From: Phytopythium helicoides | Taxonomy: Eukaryota; Oomycota; Peronosporomycetes; Pythiales; Pythiaceae | Reading direction: 5' to 3' | NCBI GenBank assembly: GCA_024867545.1 | Contig: JANFNE010000002.1 | Span: 372,001 to 436,000 of the forward strand | DNA: 64,000 bases | Shown: positions 11,106-21,983 of the stretch, piece after piece | How the letters are laid out: each line of letters starts with the position of its first letter | Numbering within the stretch: position 1 is the first letter of the stretch | Notes under the pieces: model-generated | The model's database searches: none | Told to the model about the DNA's origin: nothing | The model's input: only the letters and a program-made list of their open reading frames with translations | Program-made: the position numbers and the translations under genes

Positions 11106-13588
11106 TTACGACACGGGTGCAGTCGAGTCAAGGGGGCTGCTCGTGCTGTGCAGTGGGCTCCGTCTTCCTTGGTCAACGTTTAGTTTGGACGGCTGACTAC
11201 TATCGGGTGGGAGCCGCGCCATGAGCGCCTCATTCGCAAGGTACAGTTTTTTGCACACAACGTCCTTGCGTCGAAGTTGCTCTCTTACTTTGTGTGAATC
11301 TGCTGCTGACTCAGCGACTTGCTCCTCTAACACAGCACACTGTCGCTTGAATGAGAGATATAACTGCGTCGCATCGGTAATCTTTGCCACCAGAATTCGT
11401 TGCTCCTCGGCCATGTCAAGGAATTCGTCTACTACTACGCCGACGTACTTCGCCAGCTCAGCAGATAAATGCTTCTGAAGTCGGGTCAAGTTTCCAACAG
11501 CTTCGCTCGTTTCCACATTGACTTCGGCAATCGAATTTTTCGCCCTATCGGAATTGAAAGCTAGGAGATCTTTTGCTTCAGCCAACAGAACTCGACGGCA
11601 TTGCTGTAACCGTGACTCTTTCGCCTCTAGCTCGCTTGAGTGGGCTTGAATCACTTGCTTTCGCAAACTCTCAAGTGCTTGTGCACACTCTACCTCGTGC
11701 TCGGCTTCCAGTTGGGCAATCTTTGCTCTTGTCTCACGATCAAGTGAAGCTTCAAGTGCCTCAAGAGATTCGCGAGATGCCATCTCGAGCTTTGTTTTGT
11801 GCTCTCGAACTGCATTGTCTCGAGCCTCTGCAGCATTTGCTTTTAGAAGTTGGACTTGTGATTCATACTTATTTTGAAGCTCGTCTTGTAGCTCAATGAT
11901 TGCAACTCGATGTCGAGTCGCGAGATCTCTTTCAAGTTTCTCTCGTTGGGCACGATGAGTAGCATGCAGTAATTGGGTGAGCTCTTCCTTTTTCTTGTCA
12001 AGGTCCAATGCCGCTTCTTCTTTGATCCCTGCCATTTGCTCGTCATGCTCTGATTGCAGTTTTCGACGGAGCTGCTGCAGTTGAGCTTGCGCACCAAATG
12101 CTAACGCTTTGTTCAGCTTTTGGAGTTCTTCGCGTTCGTTCTCGTAATGATTGCGCTCCATCTCCTTCATGAGTGTCAGCGTCTTTGCCTCTTGTTCCTT
12201 TAGCGCAGTAGCTGCAGCCTGTTCTCGACGGGCGTAAACCTCTTGCTCGAGATCGAGTTTCTTGTCCGCTTCCCACTGCAACATTGCACTGCGATGCTCA
12301 CTCTCGATTGCATGAAGGCGCTCTTCACGCTCACAGTTAAGCTGTTTCTCGATAGCTTGTTGCTCCCGAAGAGCTTCGGTTTTCAGCGCTGTCTGAAGTC
12401 GATTAAGCAACTCATTGGTCTGCTTCTCGTGACCATCTTTGAGTTTCTGTAACGATTGCTTTTGCTCAGTTAGTAGCGAAGAACGCAGTTCTTCTACTGC
12501 ATCGTGCTGATCTTGCTCATACTTTTCCATTGCTTCGCGAACTGCGGTCTTTGTCTCGCGTTCGTATTGCTCACGAAGTGTCAGCAAAGCCATACGTTTC
12601 TTAGATTCGTACCTCCGCTGCAGCTCGCTCAAGTAGGTTACTAGGGTTCGAGTATGTTGCTCCCTCAGTCCAGCCACTTCTCGCTGAGTGTCTTGATGGC
12701 TCTTCTGGGAGAATTCCCGTACCATTCGCGCTTTTTCCTGCAAAAGAGACTCCTGCTCTGATAAAGGTGTATCCATGTCGTTGTCGACGCTTTCTGGGTA
12801 GTGTTGAGATAGCGAAGCACTGCTCAGATCCATGGGATCATCCAGCTCGTTGTCAGCAGTCGATGCAGAAGAGATAGAAGTTCGCGCTCGCGTGACAGGC
12901 ACAAACGTGGTCGAAATCCTCTCAGTCGCATCGTTTGGCTCGTAGCTTGCCATAGAGCTGAAGCGTGAGCTGTACACTGTCCCGCGATCTTGTTGTAGAC
13001 CTCCTGCTGCACAACACGTTGTCGAGTTTGGTTGTGAGCGACTGACGAGTAACGCCTTGCTATTCTAAGCCAAGGAGCAGGCATACAAGCACACGTACGG
13101 GCTGTTCGAACGCGCTGCAGCAAGCGATCACACTCTTGCAGTGAGGATTCGAGCTCATCAGCGACCTTGGCCCCATTCTTGGCTTGTGTTGGCTTGCACA
13201 TCTGTGCGTCCTGCACGTTTTCTCCTTCATTTTTGTCTCTCATTGGCAGCTTGGGTCGTCGTCTCGAGGCTAGCTGCGCGATCCTATTCGCTCGGAAGAA
13301 GCCCAACCGGGCCTCAAGCGCCTCAAGCTCTCTCTGCAAGTCGTTGCTCACGTCCACATCAACACTTAAGCCACCCAACGCTCTTTCCGCTTCTTGGATC
13401 CACGCCAACTCGTCGCTCTCGGTCTTCTTCGACTCCGGACGCCTGCGAAAAGCCTCCGACCGCCGCTGTTTCTGCCCAGAGGCCTTGACTGCTGCCTTGT
13501 TGGGCGTGTGGAGCGCTCGTTCGACCTCTAAAGCGAGCAGCGACGCGTCTTCCACGCTCATCGCGCGGCCATCCCCGAGTAGCTCCAT
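11106..13588 (-). CDS. Large coiled-coil protein, at least two exons
   Basis: Two minus-strand frames fit one gene. Exon 1 starts at ATG 13588 and encodes about 163 residues rich in Lys, Arg and Glu. The second frame ends at 11106 and encodes ~600 residues of almost continuous heptad-type coiled coil (for example QRRYESKKRMALLTLREQYE) with a non-helical tail. The frames differ, so an intron lies between about 13098 and 13001. Possible pairs are GTACGT at 13098 with an AG near 13007, or GTGTGC at 13094 with the AG at 13042; I cannot choose. A separate gene starting at Met 12953 (MASYEPND) is the alternative. Length and composition suggest a cytoskeletal, basal-body or centrosomal protein, but I do not recognise the family. 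Its 3' end lies 85 bp from that of the kinase gene. Confidence 0.7.
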
Positions 13589-14140
13589 TTCCGCATTGAA
13601 GAGCTCCTGGCCGCGAAAGGTCGCAGAGTGAAATTGTCAAATGTTGACGTTTATCTTGATGTGAGTATATAGTCAAATTCACATGGGATCTTAGTACCAT
13701 ATTTCTTACCTTCTACTATATATTTTTTGTAGGTGGAAACAAAAGTGGCAATTCTCCAATTGAGGAACTGCTGAGCGCCGTCAGCCGCCAGCAAAGCTCT
13801 TCACGTTCCAACTGCTCGCAGTCTGCAACGTTCTTCCAACAGCGGCACGGCATCCGCCGCACTCCTCACCTCCATTTTCGTTGCGTCATTCGTCACTTGA
13901 AGTTGCCCGCTGCTTCGGTTTTACGCAAAAAAAAGTTTCGCTAAACAGCGCACAAAGACGACGTGAAGTCCCGACGTGACGCGCGGCGATCACTCGCCCT
14001 CCCCATACAAAAACCAAGTCAAAACCACGCTCCATCATCACTCCCTCGGTTCAGTGACACACAACGCCAACCAAAAAAAACAAGATCGCCGTCCAAGAGC
14101 TACGAGCTCATTTCCCAAGGAGCCGCCCTTCCCGCCGACC
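13589..14140. promoter_or_regulatory. Divergent intergenic region, coiled-coil gene / carnitine acyltransferase
   Basis: About 550 bp between two divergent start codons, so it should hold both promoters. A long A/T-rich part near 13700-13740 and a C-rich, A-rich 5' leader before 14141 are visible. In-frame upstream codons exist before the acyltransferase ATG, but they do not resemble the family and I treat them as leader. No further element can be named. Confidence 0.45.
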
Positions 14141-16134
14141 ATGAGCGCCGCCAAGCAGCCCAAGGCGCCCGAGCGCACGATGCAGTTCCAGGACGAGCTG
14201 CCTCCGCTGCCGCTGCCGTCGCTGGAGCAGACGCTGGAGCTGTACGTCAAGACGTGCGAGCCGCTGCTGACGGCGCAGGAGCTCGAGCACACCAAGGCCG
14301 TGTGCCACGACTTTCTGCACGGCGTGGGGCCGCAGCTGCAGGCGATTCTGCAGGAGCGCGCCGACTCGGAGCGCAACTGGCTCGAGGAATGGTGGGAGAC
14401 CTTTGCGTACCTGCAGCCGCGCTACCCGTCGGCCATCAACATCAACTGGTACGGCGTGCTGCCGGGCAACTGGGGCCCGCGCGACATGAGCCAGTGCGAG
14501 GCCGCCTCCATCTTCACGCACGCCATCCTCAAGTTCCGCAAGAACCTGCTAGAGTACGTGGCAGAGCACCCTGGGAGCTGCGTGGCGAGTGGTTGCTGAC
14601 CGCGAGCGGTTGTGTCGTTGACAGGGAGAAGTACCCGCCCGAGAAGCTCATGGGAAGACCGCTTTGCATGTACACGTACTCGCGCATGTTCAACTCGTGC
14701 GTCATCCCGGGTGAGGAATGCGACGAGATGCGCGAGTACCCGCACACGTCCAAGCACATTCTCGTCTTCCGCAACAACTGCATCTGGGCGCTACAGGTCT
14801 TTGACGACAACGGAGAGGAGGTACCGCTCGCTGACATCCTTCGGTGAGGCTGCTTTGCTTTGTCATCGAGTGTTGAGTGCGTTGAAATTGCTGACGAACT
14901 GCTCCTACAACTCTACAGTCAGTTCGAGCTCGTGCGTGAGGAGGCCACTGGACTGTTCGATCTGGAGCGCTACCCGCCCGTGAGCGTGCTCACGTCCGAG
15001 AACCGTACCAACTGGGCTAAGGCCCGCAACCACATCATGTCGCTTGACGACATCAACAAGGAGTCGTTCGAGATCATCGAGAGTGCGCTCTTCTGTATCG
15101 CGCTCGACGAGAGCTCGGCGTCCACCTACGACGAGATTGCGCGCAACTGCCTGCTCGGCGACGGCCGCAACCGCTGGTACGACAAGCCGTTCACGCTCAT
15201 CATCCACGAGAACGCTCGCGGTGGCCTGAACGGGCAGCACGCGTGGGCCGATGCTCTCGTGGTCGTGCGTCTGTTCGACTACTGCATCAAGTACGTGAAC
15301 GAGAACTTCAAGGCCAAGTTCGCTGACCGCTCTTCGCTCAAGCCAACTTTGAACCTGAAGCCGAAGCGGCTCAAGTGGGTGCTGGACAACGCCGCCTACA
15401 CGGCAATTGAGTGCGCTAGTGCCGCGGTCGGCAAGCTCATCCACGCCAGCGACCTGTCGACGCTGCAATTCAACCACTACGGCTCGGCGTTCCTCAAGCG
15501 CTACAAGCTTACGCCCGACTTCTTCATGCAGATGGCGATCCAGCTCGCACACTACAAGATGCACAAGCGCGTTCCGGCGGTCTACGAGACTGCCCACACA
15601 CGTCTCTTCTACCACGGTCGCACGGAGACGATTCGTGCGCTGTCGACGGATTCGCTGGCGTTCGTCAAGACGATGGAGTCGGATGCAGACGAGAGCACCA
15701 AGTGGGAGGCGCTGAAGACGGCTATCGGCTCGCACAAGGAGATGCTCAAGAACTGCCTGATGGGCGAGGGTGTGGACCGCCACCTCATGGGTCTCCAGAT
15801 CGTGTCGGAGATGTCGGGCATCTCTCCTCGACCGTCGCTGTTCACCGACAAGGCGTTCGAGCTGAGCAAGAAGTACCTGATCTCGACGAGTAACATCAGT
15901 GGTGGGCCGGGTGCAAGTCCCATCTGGGGCGGCTTCTCGGCCATGTACAACGAGGGCTACGGTGTGTGCTACGCGCTCCAGCCGGACCGCATCAACGTGA
16001 GCATCACGTGCTACCACGTGTGCCCCGAGACGGACGCTGCTGGCTTCAAGCGCCACCTCGAGACGGCTCTACTGGACATGGTCGAGCTCTGCCTCTCTCG
16101 CAATGTTATTTACGTCGGCTCGTCCAAGATTTGA
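14141..16134 (+). CDS. Carnitine O-acyltransferase (acetyltransferase-like), possible peroxisomal form
   Basis: Exons 14141-14553, 14625-14843 and 14919-16134 join in phase across introns of 71 and 75 bp, giving 615 residues, normal for carnitine/choline acyltransferases. The catalytic His sits in NGQHAWADA (His ~318). The downstream STSN and EGYGVCY segments match the carnitine/CoA-binding signatures of the family. The enzyme moves acyl groups between CoA and carnitine for export of acetyl or acyl units from peroxisomes or mitochondria. The protein ends in Ser-Lys-Ile, a conservative variant of the peroxisomal PTS1 tripeptide, and its N terminus lacks an obvious presequence. Chain-length preference cannot be told. 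Confidence 0.93.
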
Positions 16135-16562
16135 GCGGCGCAAGAAGCGAAGGAAGCAAAGACAACAGAAGGTGGCGAGCAGAGCGCATGCACGCATCAT
16201 GAGCCGATCAAAGGTAGCCATGACGTCAAGCCGAGAAAAATTCGGTTCTTAGTACATTTTCAACCAATCAAATCACGTTAAGCATTTATTCCTACGATAT
16301 GATTGGGCAAAATGCTATCCGATCCTCGCCAAAAACGCGATCTTTCGCGAAAGGTCGCGTCCTTCGACGAGCAGCTCCATATGCGCATCAACCGCGCGGA
16401 TCTTCCTTCTGCGCGAGTCTGTGGAAGGCGAGCGAGCCTCTCTGCGTCTCTCTGCGCTGCGCTACTAGCTCGCCCACATCCTCATTCGCCCTCGTCCACG
16501 CAGTCGCGACTGTAGCTGCTCGCCCCTAGCTCCTGGAAGAGATCGTCGCTCGGATCTCGATC
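16135..16562. other. Intergenic, 428 bp
   Basis: Separates two co-oriented genes and should contain the terminator region of the acyltransferase and the promoter of the next gene. A TTTTCAACCAATCAAATCAC stretch (CCAAT-box-like) lies near 16256-16275. Small frames here show no coding character. Confidence 0.4.
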
Positions 16563-19370
16563 ATGGTCGGCCGGCGGCTTGGTTGGGCAGCAATCGCGCT
16601 GCTCTCAGCTGCTCGCGGCGTCCATGGCGGCTTCTTCGTGTGTCCCGACGACTGCGAGGCGCTCGTGCTGCCGCGCGACATGGAGTCGCTGGACGATTGT
16701 CTCTGCCCGCCGGGCTCGTTGCGCTACCAGGACGAGCCGGACGAGGACGACGCAACCGGTGTGTTCACTTGCAAGGGCCGCTACAAGCCTAGAGATGATG
16801 ACCCACGCTCGGTGGCCGACTGCGACTGTCAGCTTCCGTACGAAAAGGACGGCTCCACTGGTGCCTGCGTGCTGCGCGAGTGTCCGAGAGCTGGGAACTA
16901 CATGCGCAAGCGCTCGAGTCGAGGCGCCATCACGTCGCTCGTCGACTGCGAGTGCATGTCACCGTTTGTCAAGGATCCGCCGTCGGGGGAGTGTGTTCCA
17001 GCTGCGAGCGACTACGAGTGCCCGCCACACTCGACGGTTGACACATCAGGGCACCAGTATCCCCATCGACATCGGCAGCGCAAGCCCAAGTCGTTCGCAG
17101 ACTGCAACTGTGACTGGGGCTTTGTTCGTACAGCTACGGGTCAATGTGAACGCGAGACAGCGGTGTATGCTTGTCCTGCGCATGCCTCCAAGAGCCCTGA
17201 CCTGGCACCGGGTGAGTATCCGCTCGGTTTCTTCGACTGCGAGTGCGACACCAAGGGATACATCCGCAATGACCGCACCGAGACTTGTGACAAGCGTCGC
17301 ACTCCTGGTGATGACTCTGGTGCTGATGACGAAGAGTACACGGACGATGAGGACTTTGAGTGCCCACCTTACTCCCGACCGCTCGCACCGACGCCTCATT
17401 CGCTGGAGCAATGCGCATGCTTGCCTGGTTACGGTTGGAAGATTCCAGAAATGACGTGTGTGCGCATGTCGGCCTACTCGTGCCCCGCGCATTCACATTT
17501 CAACCCCGATCGTCGTAGTGACCGTGACGGTCGAGCCAAGGCTGAAGTAGCTGCTAGCTTTGCTGACTGCGACTGTGCCAGAGGCTACGTTCGAGACGAG
17601 GACCGTGATCAGTGTCTCGCGTGGTTCCTGCGCGATGGAAACGCTTGCCCAGCTTATGCGGTACTAACTCATTGGCCGCTCAAGAGCAGTGGGAACTGCG
17701 AGTGTGTCTACGGCTTTAAGGATGACATCAGCGAGGATGAAGAGGAAGATGGGGACGGCGAGGATACCGACAAGAAGAAAAAGAAGAAAGCGAAAGAGTG
17801 CCGCTCATCGCCAATGGAGGATGAAGATGATGACACCAAGAAACAGCCGCCGAGCTGCCCAGCACGTTCATTTGCAGTGTACTGGCCTGTTCGCACCGTG
17901 GCTGCCGACTGCGAATGTCTCTTCGGCTATGAGCGGTCTGCTCGGACCAAGAAAAATGCCGATGAGGAGGACGATGGCAGCTTCCGTTGCGTTCCGAGCG
18001 ATGAAGTCGACCTCGACGAGCATGCTGCCAAGTGCCGCGCACCTCTAGTGATGAATCCACTCACTGGTGGATGCCACTACCCTATGGAGGATGTCAAAGC
18101 GACAACGGCCGACCTCATAATACCAGACGAAGACGACGAGGATGGCTTTGAGGATCGCAACGTCATTGTACTCAACGGCGTCGAGTATGACTACGTGATG
18201 ACTGAAGACAATATTTTGGTGATCCAAGGCGATGTCGCTATCGGCGAACGCTTGACCTGGCCCGACTCCAAGGGCAACAGTAACTCGCATGTCGTGCTGC
18301 ACGGGTACTACAATGCTGAACGCGACCATCGGTGGAAGGACGCAACCATGTGCTTCCAGATTGATAGCAGCGCCAAATCCATGGAGCGCACCGTGCTGGA
18401 CGCTATGAAGCATATCTCGAATGTTTCGGGGTTCAAGTTCCGTCGCTGCACGGATGATTCATGCTCAAATATGGCTACCAACGGAGCTGATAGCACTTCA
18501 GCAATGTGTGCCCACGACTACATCAACTTCAAAGCCACAAAGTCCTCGTGCTTCTCGTACATTGGACGCATTGGCGGTGCTCAGACACTAGGAGTGTCTG
18601 CTGACTGTGGATTGGGAAACTTGATGCATGTGGTGTTGCATGCAATGGGACTCCGCCATGCGATTGATCGCCCAGACCGCGATGAGCACGTACGGATTGC
18701 GTGGGAATGCATTCCTGAGCACAAACGCAGCTTCTTCCTCGTTGAAGACGAGTCGCAAGGAAAGGAGACTGCGGGTGATGACGAAGATGTTCCGGCCACG
18801 CTTCAGGACGAGCCGTACGACTTTTACAGCATCATGCACCATACAACGAGCGCTTTTGTTCACGACGAAGACACAACTGGCCGTTGGCGACCGAAGTGGT
18901 GCCAGAGTATCGTGCCCCTTATTGAGGATGATGAAGAGCGACGCACTGTGATGGGGCTCATGGGTCAGCGAGCATTGCTGACGCTAACAGACATCCACTC
19001 AATTTGGCGCATTTACCCGTCGCTCCACCGCGGTGACACCACGCCCCGAGTGGCAGACGCAGTTGACCAGCAAGCCCGAAATGGCGTCGTGGATGTTACA
19101 AGGGTGCATGAAAGCAAGCTTCACGATCCTACAAGCGATACTGTGGACGCAGCGGAGCTTTCCACGGCGAGCAAGAAGTCATCGTCGTTCCGCAACTTTG
19201 TCAAACGTGCCACGAGTTTCCTGGGAGCGGTTGCCACACTCTGTGGCTTTGGTGCTTTTATGGCATTTGCAGTCATGGAGGCTCGGAAACGCGCGATGCA
19301 AGTTCGCAGCGGTGGCGACGCATACTATGCTGAGCTGTTGCTGTCTGAGAAGGGCGGCCTCAACGACTGA
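16563..19370 (+). CDS. Cys-rich type I membrane protein with astacin-like domain lacking the catalytic Glu
   Basis: Intronless, 935 residues. An N-terminal signal peptide (to about residue 22, ending near GVHG) leads into roughly eight Cys-rich modules up to ~residue 500, each with a repeated pattern like ADCDCxxGY followed by a further Cys. Acidic and Lys-rich linkers lie between modules. Residues ~580-800 resemble the astacin/M12A metalloprotease fold: HVVLHAMGLRH (~689-699) aligns with HExxHxxGxxH, RPDRD follows, and SIMHH resembles the Met-turn. The three zinc His residues are kept but the general-base Glu is Val, so proteolysis is unlikely. A single membrane helix (~886-906) precedes a short basic tail. 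It may be a surface binding protein; function is unknown. Confidence 0.85.
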   Translation: MVGRRLGWAAIALLSAARGVHGGFFVCPDDCEALVLPRDMESLDDCLCPPGSLRYQDEPDEDDATGVFTCKGRYKPRDDDPRSVADCDCQLPYEKDGSTGACVLRECPRAGNYMRKRSSRGAITSLVDCECMSPFVKDPPSGECVPAASDYECPPHSTVDTSGHQYPHRHRQRKPKSFADCNCDWGFVRTATGQCERETAVYACPAHASKSPDLAPGEYPLGFFDCECDTKGYIRNDRTETCDKRRTPGDDSGADDEEYTDDEDFECPPYSRPLAPTPHSLEQCACLPGYGWKIPEMTCVRMSAYSCPAHSHFNPDRRSDRDGRAKAEVAASFADCDCARGYVRDEDRDQCLAWFLRDGNACPAYAVLTHWPLKSSGNCECVYGFKDDISEDEEEDGDGEDTDKKKKKKAKECRSSPMEDEDDDTKKQPPSCPARSFAVYWPVRTVAADCECLFGYERSARTKKNADEEDDGSFRCVPSDEVDLDEHAAKCRAPLVMNPLTGGCHYPMEDVKATTADLIIPDEDDEDGFEDRNVIVLNGVEYDYVMTEDNILVIQGDVAIGERLTWPDSKGNSNSHVVLHGYYNAERDHRWKDATMCFQIDSSAKSMERTVLDAMKHISNVSGFKFRRCTDDSCSNMATNGADSTSAMCAHDYINFKATKSSCFSYIGRIGGAQTLGVSADCGLGNLMHVVLHAMGLRHAIDRPDRDEHVRIAWECIPEHKRSFFLVEDESQGKETAGDDEDVPATLQDEPYDFYSIMHHTTSAFVHDEDTTGRWRPKWCQSIVPLIEDDEERRTVMGLMGQRALLTLTDIHSIWRIYPSLHRGDTTPRVADAVDQQARNGVVDVTRVHESKLHDPTSDTVDAAELSTASKKSSSFRNFVKRATSFLGAVATLCGFGAFMAFAVMEARKRAMQVRSGGDAYYAELLLSEKGGLND

Positions 19371-19559
19371 TCGACGGAGCGTTTGCATGTAGAGTGGTTG
19401 GTTGGTGTACATGGACATTATGCATGACTACAAGGTAAACTTCGACAGCCAGGTCTCTCGTCCGCACCATGTTCGTCTCTTTTTGTTTTTCGCTGGTTGC
19501 GGCTGATCGTCTACGTTGACGTGAGAAGCGCCGACCCGATCGCCTCCACCTCGCGTCGT

Positions 19560-20387
19560 CTACTGCTCTGCTAATAATTCCGTGAGGCGGGCGTTCGCGT
19601 ACACCTCGCCCTTGGCGGCCAGGTACTTGGCCAGCGGGATCTGCACAAGTAAATGCTTGTCCGTTAGTATGTATCATATGAGATCGACAAATTTGATGGG
19701 GGGACGCACCTGCTGCTTGAGCTCGTCGCCCTCAAGTCCGCTGAGGAGCTGGATGATGAGGTTGGAGTTGATTTGGCGCACCTCTGCGGCCTCCTTGGCG
19801 ATGGCCACCGCCTCGTCAAACTTTCCCTGGTTCTTGGCGTTGATGGCGCGGAAGTGGTAGGCCTTGGTGGTGAGCTTGAGTCCCTTGTCCGCGACGATCT
19901 TCCAGACGGCCTCGACCTGCTCCTGGTCCTCCTGCTCGGCGTAGTAGCGCGCGAGGCGCACGACGCTCTGGTTGCTGAGGTAGTGGCGCAGGTTCTCGGC
20001 CTTCTGCAGCAGCTCGAGCGCGAGCTCCGGCACGCCCTCCTTGATGGCGGCGGCCACGAAGGTGCCGACCGCGAACTGGCTCGGGTACACGAGCTTGGCG
20101 TCGCAAAGCAGCAGCGCGCGCTGCACCTCCCGCAGCTCGTCCTTGCCCTTCATCGCGCGCACCACGTGGTTGATCTTGTCCTCCGTCAGGTACAGCGCCG
20201 CCGTGGGGATCGACAGCCGCGCGCCGATCGAGTTGAGCGCCTTGGTGATGTCCGCCACGCTGCCCTCGATGCGCGGGTACTCGACGTTGCCGCTGAAGGC
20301 GCGCGCCGCCAGCACGGGCGTCGCCTTGGGCGTCGCCTTGGCCGTCGCCACCGCGCGCAGCAGCAGACCGCGCATCGCCATGGCCAT
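19560..20387 (-). CDS. Mitochondrial helical-repeat (PPR-like) protein A, 252 aa
   Basis: Exon 1 is 20387-19710 and exon 2 is 19640-19560; the 69 bp intron (donor GTGCGT, acceptor TTGTGCAG) is in phase 0. The N terminus MRGLLLRAVATAKATPK is Arg-rich and amphipathic without acids, a mitochondrial presequence; Met1, Met3 and Met5 are alternative starts. The rest is all-helical with PPR/TPR-like hairpins (TKAYHFRAINAKNQGKFDEA). It is divergently transcribed from, and similar to, protein B, with an intron at the matching place. A mitochondrial matrix role in RNA handling or complex assembly is possible; I cannot name it. Confidence 0.82.
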
Positions 20388-20708
20388 CCTGCCAGCCGCT
20401 CGTTCTACAAGTCGGTGGGAGGACCACGAACTGCCCGCGCCTTCCGAAAATCCCTCTCTCTAGCCCCGCCAAATACATATTACTACATATATACATTACT
20501 AAAATCCTTGTAATATCGTTATATAGGCTAGTATAACGTCGATATCACGTAAAGCGAGGCGGCAAAGACCCGCGCGGGCGGGTTTTCGGCCAATGAGAAG
20601 GCGGAGTAATCAGTGTTTTTGACCAATGGGAGGCGAGGAGCCGCGCCAGAGGCGCCACCACACAGCCCACACCACAAGAAGCGCAGTCGGCCCCCTCGAG
20701 ACGAGACG
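20388..20708. promoter_or_regulatory. Bidirectional promoter between two mitochondrial paralogues
   Basis: 321 bp between divergent start codons. It contains an AT-rich tract (about 20465-20535, with repeated TACATAT/TATATA) and two CCAAT-type sites (GGCCAATGAG near 20588 and GACCAATGGG near 20621). The arrangement suggests co-expression of the two flanking mitochondrial genes. Confidence 0.5.
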
Positions 20709-21679
20709 ATGGCGAGCGTCGGGCGCATGCAGGCGATCCGGTCGGTGATCTCGAGCGTCGGGCGGCAGGCGGGCGCGCGGCCGTTCGCGCGGCGCGCGTT
20801 CAGCGCTGCGGCTCCGCAGGCGCAGGCGGCGCCGGCGCAGCGCTCGGCCGAGGAGTGGATGGAGAACATCAAGCTGTCGGCGGCCAAGGACCCGCTGATC
20901 AAGCGCACCAAGCTGGCGTCGTTCCTCAAGACGGTGACGACGAGCGAGCAGCTGGAGGCCAGCAAGGAGATCATGAAGATCTACGAGCAGAAGCGCGTGG
21001 ACCCCGACGCCAACGCCGCGGGGCTCTTCGTCAAGAAGGCGCTCGAGCTCGACGCCGCGGATGTGGCCTTCGACGTGCTCGAGGCCAACTACCGCATCGG
21101 GCTATTCCTTGAGCCCTCGACGCTCAACAAGCTGCTCTCCAAGTTCCTCAAGGACGGCGCGCTCGACAAGGTCTTCCAGCTCCACGAGATCGGAAGCCAG
21201 AAGTACAAGGTCAAGTCCACCGAGCGCACCTACGACATCCTCATCCGGTGCGTCGCTGGCCCTGCGCGGTGACAATGTATTCAAGTCGCCTCCAAACTAA
21301 TGCTCTGCATCATCTACAGGGCTTCTATCGTCCAGGAGGACTTTGACAAGGCCGTCGAGTTCCTCAAGACGGCGGCGTACGTTTGACTTTTTTATTTTCA
21401 TTGGTGAATCAAGTGCCGCTCGGACTCACGGACACCACCTACTGAAAACCAACAGGGAGAGCCACAAGCTGCAGCGCGTGACCTGCAACAACTTGCTGTT
21501 CAAGCTCAAGGAGAACGAGCTGCAGGACAAGGTATGTTTGGTCGTGTTTGTTTTTTTATTCATTGCCAATAACCAGGCACTGACGTTGACATGTGGCTGG
21601 TCAGATCGACGAGGTGGCGGCGCTCATGAAGACCGCGGGCGTTGAGCCCAACGAGACCACCAAGAAGATCCTGCAGTAA
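20709..21679 (+). CDS. Mitochondrial helical-repeat (PPR-like) protein B, 248 aa
   Basis: Four exons join in phase: 20709-21247, 21320-21376, 21456-21531 and 21605-21679, with introns of 72-79 bp. The N terminus (MASVGRMQAIRSVISSVGRQ and a following Arg/Ala stretch ending RRAFSAAAP) is a typical mitochondrial presequence. The body is helical, with a PPR-like unit RTYDILIRAS...EDFDKAVEFL. The C-terminal third aligns by eye with protein A, and the last intron falls between LQDK and IDEV, where A has LKQQ and IPLA, both in phase 0. The two genes therefore look like a head-to-head duplicated pair. No precise function is recognised. Confidence 0.85.
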
Positions 21680-21983
21680 CCCTCTCGCTAATCGCGAGCT
21701 GACCGGCGGTTTCCCTCCGAGTCGAGCGTCCGTCTCCACCGTGCATCCCGCATCGCAGACGCCTCGCCGCTCGGAGGCGGTCTAGCTCAAAGAAAAAGAA
21801 AGAAACTTCCATCCTCACTCGTTTCCCATTGCATGGCTCTATGAGATCTCGCGCAGCAACAACAACCTTCAGCACCAACCAGCATAATGTCCACTTCAAC
21901 ACCCCATCACCTCGCGATTGGCCGCTTTTCCACCAGTCACAGATCCCATTTCTTCAAATCCTCTCACCTCGACGCACATCACG

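Noticed and set aside
14905..16056. 383-codon minus-strand open frame
   Set aside because: It lies exactly antisense to exon 3 of the carnitine acyltransferase, is Arg/Val/Leu-rich and has no domain; it is a by-product of G/C-rich codons.
19773..20513. 246-codon plus-strand and 226-codon minus-strand frames over mitochondrial protein A
   Set aside because: Low-complexity shadows of the presequence-bearing helical protein; only that frame has a sensible intron and a paralogue.
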